Shown piece after piece: positions 53,516 through 61,553 of a stretch of DNA of 64,000 bases. How positions within the stretch are numbered: position 1 is the first letter of the stretch; each line of letters opens with the position of its first letter. The stretch is from Paenibacillus senegalimassiliensis (GTDB taxonomy: Bacteria > Bacillota > Bacilli > Paenibacillales > Paenibacillaceae), in the NCBI RefSeq assembly GCF_001486585.1, contig NZ_LN909046.1, positions 1,054,001-1,118,000 on the forward strand, given 5' to 3'. A program made the position numbers and the translations under genes. The notes beneath the pieces are model-generated. The model worked only from the letters and a program-made list of their open reading frames with translations, made no database searches and was not told the origin of the DNA.

Positions 53516-53860
53516 GTGAACTATGATGATATCAAGCTCAAGGCAATTCCTGTGGGCCGGGATTTGCTACTTGTCATAACGGGTGGCGTAGCGCATATCG
53601 GCTCAGCTTCTACCGCCTATGCAGCAGGCGAAGGAACAGAGGTGCAGACCTCTGCTGTTCCTGGACATAAGGAGCATACGCTGAGTGGAGAGTTTGCCCA
53701 GCGCGCTGCGGCCGCTCTTCAGCGGACCGTGACGGTTGTGATGGGCATTCATTATGATGACCTCACGAAGGAAGAGATTATCGCCATCTCAAGACAAGCT
53801 TCCGAACTGCTTGATCAGTATTTACAAGAGCAGCAGCGTAACGATCCGTTTGAAGGATGA
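53516..53860 (+). CDS. Small LpdD-like protein (prenylated-flavin chaperone-like domain)
   Basis: This is a 114-aa protein with a GTG start after AGGAGGAA. Its core LLLVITGGVAHIGSAS, with a GG-x-x-HIG pattern and a later LSGEFAQRAAAALQRT, resembles the small LpdD/YclD group that accompanies prenyl-FMN-dependent decarboxylases. No UbiD or UbiX gene is in the window. Its partner here is pyrK-pyrD, both flavoproteins. Assignment to the LpdD-like family is from memory of the motif and should be treated as tentative. Confidence 0.5.
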   Translation: MNYDDIKLKAIPVGRDLLLVITGGVAHIGSASTAYAAGEGTEVQTSAVPGHKEHTLSGEFAQRAAAALQRTVTVVMGIHYDDLTKEEIIAISRQASELLDQYLQEQQRNDPFEG

Positions 53861-53889
53861 TTACGCTGCTGTTTCTTTTCAAATCTGGT

Positions 53890-54981
53890 TCAAATTTCAT
53901 CAGTATCAGTCCGGCGCTCAATGGCCTCGGACATGGTCTTGTCGGTAAGATGGGCGTACACCTCAGTCGTTTCTGTGGAGGCATGTCCAAGTTGTTCTTT
54001 GGTTTTATAGATATCATTTTGCAAGTAATAGTCCGTGGCAAAAGAATGACGAAGCTTATGAATGGTCAGATAAGGCTTGCCAAAGCGTTTGGCATACTTG
54101 ATAATCATGGCCTGCATGGCTCGCTTGGTCATGCGTTTGCCCTCCTTCTGGCCGTTAGGAATGGCAACGAAAAGGGCTTTTTCTCGCTTGGGCGTATGAT
54201 AACGCTCCTGGCGCAGCACGAGATAGGCTGCTAGGTCCTCCTTGGATTGCTCGCGAAAGTAGACGGGAGTCTTGAAGGTCTCATCGTTATTCCCTTTACG
54301 GTAGACGTAAATCAGCTTATTGGCCAAATCCAGATCATCTATATTCAAATTCACGACTTCGGACACACGGAGCCCGGAATTCAGAATCAGGCTGACGATG
54401 CAGGCATCGCGTTCGCTGTTCAGTCTATATGCGTACAGGGCTTGCTTGTTATCGGTGATATCCTGACCATAACCTTCCGCGACGTAAGCAATAAACTCCA
54501 TCAGTTCGTCTTCCTCCAGGATCTTTCCTTTTAGCTTGGCCGCAGTATCCTTGGGCTTGTGAATCCGCTTGATTTCTACCTTGGCCATAATATTACGCTT
54601 CAGCAAGGGATAGAAATGCTCATCCTCGGCAATCTGGCTCAAGTAATGAAACAAGGAGCGCAGGGAGGACATTTTTCGCGAGACGGTGATTCTAGAGTTA
54701 GTGCCTTCCGTACGGGTTGTTAAATGCAGTCGGTAGCCAACAATACTCTCCATATGTAAGGTTTCCAGGTCAAGCAGGGTGATATCTGCATTCTTCTCTG
54801 CGGAAGTCAGTCCTTCAGCCCGAAGCCAGGTCAGAAATTGCTCATAATCCCGAACGTATTCCAGCAAAGTGGAAGGGGAAAGGTCAGGTAGCTTATAGTC
54901 GATAAATTGCTGAATGAACCAAGGCAAGCTAACTACCTTCTCATCCAGCTTCTTGCGGTCAATGACCCTTTGAATTTTCAA
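53890..54981 (-). CDS. Tyrosine recombinase, XerS-like
   Basis: This integrase of about 363 aa is of the lambda-Int fold. The start is TTG 54981 with GGAGGGG 6 nt upstream. The N-terminal SAM-like core-binding part (about 25-150) opens with LPWFIQQFIDYKLPDLSPST and EYVRDYEQFLTWL, closely like streptococcal XerS. Catalytic residues are present: Arg in NSGLRVSEVV, Lys in VYRKGNND, HxxR in HKLRHSFA, His in LGHASTETTEVY and the nucleophile Tyr in that same segment (VYAHL). XerS-type enzymes act alone at a dif-like site. No prophage or integron genes are next to it, so it may serve chromosome dimer resolution or a separate element. Confidence 0.85.
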   Translation of the reverse strand: MKIQRVIDRKKLDEKVVSLPWFIQQFIDYKLPDLSPSTLLEYVRDYEQFLTWLRAEGLTSAEKNADITLLDLETLHMESIVGYRLHLTTRTEGTNSRITVSRKMSSLRSLFHYLSQIAEDEHFYPLLKRNIMAKVEIKRIHKPKDTAAKLKGKILEEDELMEFIAYVAEGYGQDITDNKQALYAYRLNSERDACIVSLILNSGLRVSEVVNLNIDDLDLANKLIYVYRKGNNDETFKTPVYFREQSKEDLAAYLVLRQERYHTPKREKALFVAIPNGQKEGKRMTKRAMQAMIIKYAKRFGKPYLTIHKLRHSFATDYYLQNDIYKTKEQLGHASTETTEVYAHLTDKTMSEAIERRTDTDEI

Positions 54982-55050
54982 TGAATACCCCTCCAATCTA
55001 AAAAGCGTGTTGAATCATGGGCAGCCTGCGGTTGGTACGGGCTACAGTAG

Positions 55051-55707
55051 CTAACGGACCAGGAAAATATAATCCGGATCGCCATGGGCTTGCGGCACCT
55101 CACAGCTCTCCACGCGTCCGAAAAATTCCTCCAGTTGTCTGGCGAAATCAGGGGAAGGGGTAGCGCTCCAGAAGGACAGGCATCCTCCTTCACGTAGCCG
55201 GGAACGAAGCGCCTTTAGACCTTCAACATCATATAAAGAGGCATTGTCGTCAAATACTCGCCAATCCGGCCCATTATCGATATCCAGACATATCAGATCG
55301 AATGTCTCGCGAGTCTCTCGTAACCACGTGACTAAATCTGCATGGACCAACCTCGTCTTGGGATGAGCCAAGGCTTGTCCGGATGCCTCAGCCAATATAG
55401 ACCGGTTCCATTCAATAACCTTATCTTCAATTTCAACAACGGTGACGGTGTGAACGGTTGGGTCAAGCAGGGCTTCCTGCAATGAAAAGCCTACACCCAA
55501 ACCGCCGATCAGCACATGATCCCGCCGGGAAGTGAGCTGTAGCGCGCGGCGAACCAATAACCGCTCTGAGTCACCATTATAGGTCGCCATCAGAAAGGTA
55601 CCATTGCTAATGACTTCGAAATACTCTCCTCTGCGCTGCAACTGAATTTCGCCGCGAGGCGTAGTGGCCCGTTCAATGACTTGGGCGGGACAATCTACAT
55701 CATTCAT
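55051..55707 (-). CDS. Spermidine-synthase-like SAM-fold protein
   Basis: This 218-aa protein has the polyamine-synthase-type Rossmann domain: VLIGGLGVGFSLQEAL in the AdoMet loop, TVVEIEDKVIEWNR and DLICLDIDNGPDW. The N-terminal beta-hairpin domain is short, and the usual GGGDG plus DSTDP pattern of true SpeE is replaced by GGLGVG and DIDNGP. The substrate is therefore unlikely to be putrescine with decarboxylated AdoMet; relatives are annotated only as spermidine-synthase-like. AAGGAGG precedes its ATG. It stands alone behind the recombinase gene. Confidence 0.8.
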   Translation of the reverse strand: MNDVDCPAQVIERATTPRGEIQLQRRGEYFEVISNGTFLMATYNGDSERLLVRRALQLTSRRDHVLIGGLGVGFSLQEALLDPTVHTVTVVEIEDKVIEWNRSILAEASGQALAHPKTRLVHADLVTWLRETRETFDLICLDIDNGPDWRVFDDNASLYDVEGLKALRSRLREGGCLSFWSATPSPDFARQLEEFFGRVESCEVPQAHGDPDYIFLVR

Positions 55708-55857
55708 AGTTTGTATCCTCCTTGTAATCGAACATAATTATTGTTATGTAAACTATATCCGTTTGCCTTGCCTTTTTGGAGCGAAGCAACGCTAATAGAC
55801 ATAAACTTATCGTACCATAGCATGGATGTGGAGAAAAATGAATACATCACAAGTCAT

Positions 55858-55885
55858 TTGACAAGCTGTCCTGTCGTTGTATAAT
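55858..55885 (+). promoter_or_regulatory. Sigma-A promoter of the CBS-domain gene
   Basis: TTGACA (55858-55863), a 16-bp spacer and TATAAT (55880-55885), 26 bp before the start. Both boxes are exact consensus, with a slightly short spacer. Confidence 0.8.
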
Positions 55886-55910
55886 TCCATTAGATAAGGG
55901 GGATGTGGCT

Positions 55911-56366
55911 ATGCAGGCCCATGAAATCATGATCAAGCAAGTATATAAGGTCAAAGAGAGCGATACGGTCCGGTCGGTGATTCAGAGGTTTATGGAGTAC
56001 CGGATCAGCGGCCTTCCCATTGTTAATGAGCGGAATGAAATCGTGTCTTACATCAGTGATGGAGACATTATGCGGTATATCGGCAAGCATCGGGATGTGG
56101 TCGTCGATTCGTTCTACTATGTAGCGGTATTCGAAGGGGATTCAGAAGCCTTCGAGCAACGGGCGCAGCGCCTGCTTGATCTCAGCGTCATGGAAATAGG
56201 CAAGAGGAAGGTCATTAAAGTTTCATGGGATGAAGAATTAGAGAATATTGCCGCAATCCTGGGGAAAAAGCAAATCAAGAAGCTGCCCGTGGAGCGCAAT
56301 GGTGTCCTGGTTGGAATCATCAGCCGAGGGGATGTCATCAGGCACTCTTTCAAATCCTTGCTATAA
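55911..56366 (+). CDS. CBS-domain pair protein
   Basis: This 151-aa cytoplasmic protein is formed by two CBS motifs (about 4-60 and 88-145): VRSVIQRFMEYRISGLPIVN with IVSYISDGDIMRYI, then ENIAAILGKKQIKKLPVER and LVGIISRGDVIRH. Such stand-alone pairs bind adenine nucleotides and act as energy or signal sensors, sometimes on a partner enzyme. No partner is fused. ATG 55911 lies 8 nt after GGGGG. It is followed 38 bp later by the DUF3900 gene, probably co-transcribed. Confidence 0.9.
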   Translation: MQAHEIMIKQVYKVKESDTVRSVIQRFMEYRISGLPIVNERNEIVSYISDGDIMRYIGKHRDVVVDSFYYVAVFEGDSEAFEQRAQRLLDLSVMEIGKRKVIKVSWDEELENIAAILGKKQIKKLPVERNGVLVGIISRGDVIRHSFKSLL

Positions 56367-56403
56367 TTGGTTTGGAACGTCACTTCAAAGGAGCTACGCA
56401 ACA

Positions 56404-57501
56404 ATGAAATTTAGTGTTAAGCACTTATCCTTTTTTGTTATACAGGTCGAGGGCAAGGAGGGGCAGGGAAAGAACTACAAGCATTATCAAACGTTGGACG
56501 GTTATGAATATCTGGATAGCGAGGTCAAGCTGTTCCTGGACGGTGAGTTCAAGCGCATCGCAAAGCGCAAGGTAGATAAGAATCCCGCTGTGGAGCAAGC
56601 GCCGACGAAGATCGGCCGTTTTATCGTTGAGCCGGGATATGAGCTTGATAGCAATCCGAACTTCAATATGTTCGCCCGATTGCGGGCCGCAGATAATAAA
56701 GAGGATTATAAAAATGCCTGCGACGATCTAGTCCGTGGTTATCTGGATGCAAGTGCAGTCCGGGGCGGCGCTTTGATCGTCGTCCAAGCCGATTTGGACA
56801 ATTATTCAGAGCCTCCATTTATCTTCGTACTTAAATGCGACTTCGAACCGAAGATTGCCCGAATCTCCGATGAACGCAGTCTGATCAGTCAGGTAGAGAT
56901 GGCCATTAGTGCCCGGAACATGAAGTCCATTCAATATCCGTACATGGAAGAAGAGGGATTGGTAGATGAATGGGAGTTGAAAATCCATCAATCCTCCCAC
57001 GCCAAATATTTCGAGGACTTTCTTCGCTTTGTTACCTACGAGCTGTCCATTCCCGAGATTGTTAATGAGCAGGTATTGGAGTACGTTCAGACCTTTGTAG
57101 AAACGAAATGGCCTGATGAAGGCGGGGAAGAGCGCCAGCAAGTCGAGAAGGAGCTGGAACTATGGGCGGCCAGTGAGAAGCGGGACATTCAGGACAAATG
57201 GGAGCCTGAGCAGGTATATGAAGCTGCGGAACGTATCATTGAAATTAAGCCGGAAATTGAGCTTAAGTTCCGTATCGGCGATACGCTGGTGAAGGGGCGA
57301 CTGGCGGACTTTGGCGATCAGATTCATATTGCCAGGCTGAACGGTCGATATGCCGTCATTCTTGAAGGGGATTCCTTTACGTTCGACAAGGCCTTCTCAC
57401 CGGTCGAGCTGTTACAGCCTGAGCCCTTTGATCGCGTAGCAGAGCGCCTACTGGAGAAGAAGCAACCCGAGGAAGAAGACGATATGCTGCCACCGTTTTA
57501 G
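56404..57501 (+). CDS. DUF3900 family protein, unknown function
   Basis: This cytoplasmic protein of about 365 aa matches what I recall of DUF3900, a family restricted to Bacilli: FFVIQVEGKEGQGKNYKHY near the start, IGRFIVEPGYELDSNPNF, GALIVVQADLDNY, FVLKCDFEPKIARISDE and NMKSIQYPYMEEEG. The start ATG 56404 follows AAGGAGC; the frame runs upstream into the CBS gene but without a site. The C-terminus is acidic and Pro-rich. Function is not known; no enzyme motif or TM is visible. It probably shares the CBS promoter. Confidence 0.8.
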   Translation: MKFSVKHLSFFVIQVEGKEGQGKNYKHYQTLDGYEYLDSEVKLFLDGEFKRIAKRKVDKNPAVEQAPTKIGRFIVEPGYELDSNPNFNMFARLRAADNKEDYKNACDDLVRGYLDASAVRGGALIVVQADLDNYSEPPFIFVLKCDFEPKIARISDERSLISQVEMAISARNMKSIQYPYMEEEGLVDEWELKIHQSSHAKYFEDFLRFVTYELSIPEIVNEQVLEYVQTFVETKWPDEGGEERQQVEKELELWAASEKRDIQDKWEPEQVYEAAERIIEIKPEIELKFRIGDTLVKGRLADFGDQIHIARLNGRYAVILEGDSFTFDKAFSPVELLQPEPFDRVAERLLEKKQPEEEDDMLPPF

Positions 57502-57529
57502 AGGGGAGAAGGATAGTCTAATTTAACGT

Positions 57530-57592
57530 TTAATTAATTAGGTGAATTATATTAATTAATTATATTAACTATAGTTGAATTCCCTATATAAT
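57530..57592 (+). promoter_or_regulatory. AT-rich tract with phased repeats and a -10 element
   Basis: Two exact TTAATTAATTA copies (57530-57540 and 57552-57562) lie 22 bp apart, two helical turns. TATAAT (57587-57592) follows. It resembles an UP-element ahead of a promoter that would read into the hairpin at 57622-57671. Confidence 0.35.
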
Positions 57593-57621
57593 GGGGCTTA
57601 ACTCACAAATATATGACATAG

Positions 57622-57671
57622 AAAAGAACCTTCACGCCCCTTCCTCAAGAAGTGGTTGTGAAGGTTCTTTT
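57622..57671. terminator. Bidirectional terminator between the DUF3900 gene and ldh
   Basis: A perfect 14-bp stem (57622-57635 with 57658-57671) with A and T flanks. It can end the plus-strand DUF3900 transcript and the minus-strand ldh transcript. Confidence 0.9.
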
Positions 57672-57680
57672 GTAGAAATC

Positions 57681-58607
57681 TTATAGCTCCAGCTTAGCAA
57701 TCTCTGCCTTTAGCTTGTTCGCTGACGCGTGGAATTGTGCCAACTCCTCATCGCTAAGCTGCAGGTCCAGCACTTCACGAACCCCGCTGCGATCCACGAT
57801 GCTTGGTACACCGAGATAAACGTCGGATATCCCGTTGTAATCCTTTAATAATGTCGAAACATTCAGGACAGAGGCTTCATTTTGAAGAATAGAGACAATA
57901 ATCCGGTCCAGTGCTAATGCGATGGCATAGGAGGTTGCCCCTTTGGCATTAATAATTTCGTAAGCAGCGTTCTTCGTGCTGTTGAATATTTCTTCCTGAT
58001 CCTCAGCAGAGAACTCCAGCCCAATGCCAGCCACGTTAGCCAAGCTCCAGAGTGGAAGCTCTGAATCGCCATGTTCACCGATAATGTGGGCGTGAATACT
58101 ACGCGGATTGATCTTCTTGTTCTGTCCGATTAAATAACGGAAACGAGCGCTGTCGAGCAGCGTACCGGAACCAATGACGCGATTGGAGGGGAAGCCGCTT
58201 TTCTTCAAAGTTACATAAGACAAAATATCCACCGGATTTGTGGCAACCAGAATGACGGCATGGTCGTTATATTTCACAATATTCTGAATAATGCTATCAA
58301 ATATATCGGAGTTTCGCTTCAGCAGATCAATTCTTGTCTCTCCAGGACGCTGAGAAGCACCGGCTGCAATGACGATAACATCGGCATCGGCACAATCGCT
58401 ATAATCTCCAGCCCATAACTTGACTCCGCCAGTGAAGGGCAGTCCATGATTCATATCCAGTGCTTCGCCGAGTGCCTTTTCCTTATTTGCATCAATTAAT
58501 ACAAGCTCCGAGATACGCTCTCGTAGCAGCAGTGTGTACGCGGTCGTAGAACCTACTGCTCCGGTTCCGATAATAACGACCCGACTGGAACGTAACTTGT
58601 TCTTCAT
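57681..58607 (-). CDS. ldh: L-lactate dehydrogenase
   Basis: This NAD-dependent enzyme reduces pyruvate to lactate in fermentation. The product is 308 aa from ATG 58607 (AGGAGA 7 nt upstream); the upstream in-frame start at 58637 lacks a site. NAD loop GTGAVGSTTAY, substrate-specificity loop GASQRPGE with the Gln that separates LDH from malate dehydrogenase, NPVDILSYV, catalytic His in IGEHGDSELPLW. The terminator at 57622-57671 ends it. Pyruvate dehydrogenase in the same window competes for its substrate. Confidence 0.94.
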   Translation of the reverse strand: MKNKLRSSRVVIIGTGAVGSTTAYTLLLRERISELVLIDANKEKALGEALDMNHGLPFTGGVKLWAGDYSDCADADVIVIAAGASQRPGETRIDLLKRNSDIFDSIIQNIVKYNDHAVILVATNPVDILSYVTLKKSGFPSNRVIGSGTLLDSARFRYLIGQNKKINPRSIHAHIIGEHGDSELPLWSLANVAGIGLEFSAEDQEEIFNSTKNAAYEIINAKGATSYAIALALDRIIVSILQNEASVLNVSTLLKDYNGISDVYLGVPSIVDRSGVREVLDLQLSDEELAQFHASANKLKAEIAKLEL

Positions 58608-58921
58608 GTTCTCATCTCCTAGGGTAGTATTCTGCAAGTTTTAGATTACGCTAATATTGAGATTATTAACCTCGTCATTAGCCGACGAGAAATGCATTTT
58701 TGTACCAATTTCCATTGTACTCCATAAATGCCCTCAATTTAAAGTAAAATAGGGGATTTTCATTTTTTAAACAATGAGTAACATAATTTATGTTATGTTA
58801 ACTAAATTAGTCATCTGGAATTTGTTATTACTTTGTAACCACAGATTAACGATTCTGTAAGGATGAAACTCTCTATTTATATTATTCTAGTACATAGAGA
58901 TAAGAGAGAGGAATCCGGTGA
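58608..58921. other. Divergent control region between ldh and the deacetylase gene, with palindrome
   Basis: This 314-bp AT-rich gap holds no gene. TAACATAA (58779-58786) and its complement TTATGTTA (58793-58800) form an 8-6-8 inverted repeat, and a shorter CTCGTC/GACGAG repeat (58671-58676 and 58684-58689) lies nearer ldh. The first could be a redox-regulator operator but does not match the TTGTGA-type Rex or TGTGA-type FNR forms. I found no convincing sigma-A pair for ldh. Confidence 0.45.
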
Positions 58922-59920
58922 TTGGCTATGCCGTCTTACATCAGCAGAAGAGAACAACACACAAATCGCTCCAAACGCACGCACTCTGCAAAATTTGTCG
59001 TTATTACGGCTATGGCCTTGTCGCTCGCGGCCATGACTTTGACTGCAGCAGCCCTTATTCCAGTAATATCTGGCTCGAACCCGAATCGGCACTACCGTGC
59101 GGAACAAGTGGTGCCCCCTGGTCTGGCTGCCTCGGAAGAAAATTTGGAGGAGGGAACTTCGGTTGCCAAGCCGGAGCCAGTTGCCAACCCGGCACCTACA
59201 CCGCAGAACCCCGTTTCCGTTCCCGAACCGGTCAAGCTTCCACCTCCAGCTCAGCAGCCACCAAATACGGTTGTAGAGCAAATCAACAAGCCGGATACCC
59301 CCAAAGTTCAAAAAACGATATATTTAACCTTTGATGACGGTCCTGGGAAGTACACCGAGCCTTTATTGGAAATCATGGAACGCTATCAGGTTCACGGCAC
59401 TTTCTTCATGATCGGCAACCAGCTTGGTGGTCATCAACAAGCGGTCAAGGATGCGGCAGAGGCAGGTCATTACATCGGCTTACATAGTATGAGTCATAGC
59501 AAAAAGAAGCTGTATGATAGCGGAAATGCTGATCATTTTATCGCTGAATTTACCAAAGAGCAAGAAATGGTCAAGGCGTTGATCGGGACCTCACCTGCGT
59601 TGATTCGTGCACCTTATGGCAGCAAACCGGAGATTAACCAGGCTTTTCGCGATGAGATTGCCGAAGCAGGCTTCAAAATGTGGGACTGGACGGTAGACTC
59701 TAAGGACTGGAAGAATGCTGCCAAGCCAGAGCTGATCTTACAAGAGATCAAGCGGCAGGTGAAGGGAGATACGGAGGTCATCTTATTGCATGAGAAGGCG
59801 CAGACGGTGGCCATGCTCCCTCAAATTATCGAGTATTTGCAAGAAAAAGGATATGCGTTCGCCGTATATAAGCCAGAGCAGCATTTTTCTGTTAATTTCG
59901 ACAATGATCCAAGGCTCTAA
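58922..59920 (+). CDS. Polysaccharide deacetylase (NodB domain) with membrane anchor
   Basis: This 332-aa protein starts at TTG 58922, about 10 nt after AGAGAGG. A basic N-terminus is followed by one TM segment (about 28-50), a Pro/Glu/Ala-rich spacer (about 75-115) and a NodB domain: YLTFDDGPGKYTEPLL, LHSMSHSKK with the metal His pair, RAPYGSKPEI and VILLHEKAQTV near the end. The spacer would let the enzyme reach across the wall. It differs from the deacetylase at 50924 by its anchor and linker and is likely to act on peptidoglycan. Its promoter is not clear. Confidence 0.9.
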   Translation: MAMPSYISRREQHTNRSKRTHSAKFVVITAMALSLAAMTLTAAALIPVISGSNPNRHYRAEQVVPPGLAASEENLEEGTSVAKPEPVANPAPTPQNPVSVPEPVKLPPPAQQPPNTVVEQINKPDTPKVQKTIYLTFDDGPGKYTEPLLEIMERYQVHGTFFMIGNQLGGHQQAVKDAAEAGHYIGLHSMSHSKKKLYDSGNADHFIAEFTKEQEMVKALIGTSPALIRAPYGSKPEINQAFRDEIAEAGFKMWDWTVDSKDWKNAAKPELILQEIKRQVKGDTEVILLHEKAQTVAMLPQIIEYLQEKGYAFAVYKPEQHFSVNFDNDPRL

Positions 59921-59946
59921 CCGCTACTTTGCTGTCTGAATGGCTA

Positions 59947-59955
59947 TGCTATAAT
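59947..59955 (+). promoter_or_regulatory. Extended -10 promoter of the Asp-box lipoprotein gene
   Basis: TGC-TATAAT (59947-59955), with TTGCTG (59929-59934) only 15 bp upstream, so the extended -10 probably carries most of the activity. Confidence 0.55.
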
Positions 59956-59995
59956 AAATGTACAAATTCAACGTAGAAAGCGAGGTAGTTCGGTT

Positions 59996-61312
59996 TTGAA
60001 AATGTGGCGCAAGTTCGCCGGAGCAGCGCTGGCTTGTGGCTTGCTGTTGACGACGGCCTGCACGAACGAACCGCCTCCGGCTGCCGTACCGGTACAGGAC
60101 GATGATCCACCCGAGAAAGGCCAGACAATCACGGTGATAAATCCTCCAGTCGCAGAGAATCAGGGGATACCCGCTGCCCAGACCCCGGCTGAGGACGGGA
60201 AGAATCGTTATCAGATTCAGACTCGGCTAACGGATTTTCAATTGCTTAGCGCAACAACGGGGTTGGCCTGGGGGTGTACTCGCAATGAATTAAGGTTATA
60301 TATGACGCAGGATAACGGTAAGACCTGGACAAATATATCGCCTGCAGCTTCCCTCCAGTTCACGGAAACGCCGGAGTACGGTAAGGATATTTTTTTCCTG
60401 GACCCCAATCACGGGTTTATTGTCCGGAATGCCAAAGGTTCTGAGGACACAATTATGTTGCGCACTACTGATGGAGGGGCAACGTGGAAGGTCAACTCCT
60501 TCCCGGAGAATAATGCAGTCTCGGCCATGTACTTCACCGATCCGGCTCATGGCTGGATGCTCTCTGAAACCGGGGGCTCTATTGTAGAAGAACGCTATTC
60601 ACTATATGCCACAGAGAATGGTGGGCAGAGCTTTGAGAACCCGCTCGGGCTGGACAAAGGTTTTGGATTGAGTCTTTCCAGTGATGCGACTTCGACCCGA
60701 AGTGACGAATTCATTTCCGAGGACAATCTCTCGTTAACATTTACAAGCGTGCGGCATGGATTTATCGGAGACATCCAGCAAGGTTATCCCAAGCTCTACA
60801 TGACTGAGGACGGGGGATTAACCTGGGAGGAGAACGGGCAATTCTTTGACGGGGATAAATACACGACCTGTGACAGCTTTACCATGGGGACGATCTCCTT
60901 CTTCTCGGAGAATAAACAAGAAGGCTGGGTTCCCATCGGTTGTAGTCGTGGAGACTCGACCAAATATAACGGTTATTTCACGGAGGATGCCGGGCATTCC
61001 TGGTCGTTGGTGCCGTTTAAGCTGTCCTGGCAGGAAGGTATTAATGAATTTCTTGCGCCTACCTTTCTGAGTAGTGAGGAGGGCTGGACAATTCTTGACT
61101 CCACGGTGTACTACACCACGGATCAAGGAAGCCATTGGGAGCCCTTGCCGGAGAGTCGCAAGCTTCAGAAGATCCTGCAGGACTATCCTGAAATTGTAAA
61201 GCTGCAATTTTTCTCATCACGTGTTGGTTGGCTGCTTGTAGCCAAGGAGGATCAACAACGGTCCTTATTGCTGCAAACAAAGGATGGAGGACAGAGCTGG
61301 CAGGTACTTTGA
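59996..61312 (+). CDS. Lipoprotein with seven Asp-box (BNR/YCF48-like) repeats
   Basis: This is a 438-aa lipoprotein (Cys at about 22 after LLLTTA) with a Pro-rich tether of about 50 residues. Seven S/T-x-D/N-x-G-x-x-W/F Asp boxes are readable in order: TQDNGKTW, TTDGGATW, TENGGQSF, TEDGGLTW, TEDAGHSW, TTDQGSHW and TKDGGQSW. This count fits a seven-bladed propeller of sialidase or YCF48 shape. The sialidase catalytic Tyr-Glu pair and FRIP motif are not seen, so it is probably a binding or assembly protein rather than a glycosidase. TTG start with GCGAGGTAG upstream. A terminator follows. Confidence 0.83.
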   Translation: MKMWRKFAGAALACGLLLTTACTNEPPPAAVPVQDDDPPEKGQTITVINPPVAENQGIPAAQTPAEDGKNRYQIQTRLTDFQLLSATTGLAWGCTRNELRLYMTQDNGKTWTNISPAASLQFTETPEYGKDIFFLDPNHGFIVRNAKGSEDTIMLRTTDGGATWKVNSFPENNAVSAMYFTDPAHGWMLSETGGSIVEERYSLYATENGGQSFENPLGLDKGFGLSLSSDATSTRSDEFISEDNLSLTFTSVRHGFIGDIQQGYPKLYMTEDGGLTWEENGQFFDGDKYTTCDSFTMGTISFFSENKQEGWVPIGCSRGDSTKYNGYFTEDAGHSWSLVPFKLSWQEGINEFLAPTFLSSEEGWTILDSTVYYTTDQGSHWEPLPESRKLQKILQDYPEIVKLQFFSSRVGWLLVAKEDQQRSLLLQTKDGGQSWQVL

Positions 61313-61356
61313 GAGGTAACTCCAATAGCATTTTTTATCACGAAGTGGACTAGATG

Positions 61357-61389
61357 AAGGCATGACGCCCGTTGTCATGCCTTTTTTTT
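61357..61389 (+). terminator. Terminator after the Asp-box lipoprotein
   Basis: A perfect 10-bp stem (61357-61366 with 61374-61383) and a T8 tract. Confidence 0.93.
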
Positions 61390-61410
61390 GCATGGTGTAG
61401 AAAATAATTT

Positions 61411-61471
61411 TGTGACGTTCATCATATTGTGAAATTTATCACGTTGTATATTTCAGACTTTGTGATATATT
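61411..61471 (+). promoter_or_regulatory. FNR/CRP-like box and extended -10 ahead of a Cys-rich small protein
   Basis: TTGTGA-AATTTA-TCACG (61427-61443) is close to the TGTGA-N6-TCACA operator used by FNR/CRP-type regulators in Bacilli. A weaker TGTGA-N6-TCATA copy lies at 61411-61426. An extended -10 (TGA-TATATT, TATATT 61466-61471) would start RNA near 61478, putting the better box about 42 bp upstream, the class II activator position. Confidence 0.55.
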
Positions 61472-61553
61472 TAACTTGTAAGGAACAACAAGCAGAAATA
61501 AGACATGATAGCCCGGAGCTAAGCTCCAAAACAAATTGACAGGAGTGGATCTT

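Noticed and set aside
53890..54981. Recombinase as a prophage integrase
   Set aside because: No phage genes, tRNA or att-like direct repeats were seen beside it, and its N-terminus resembles XerS.
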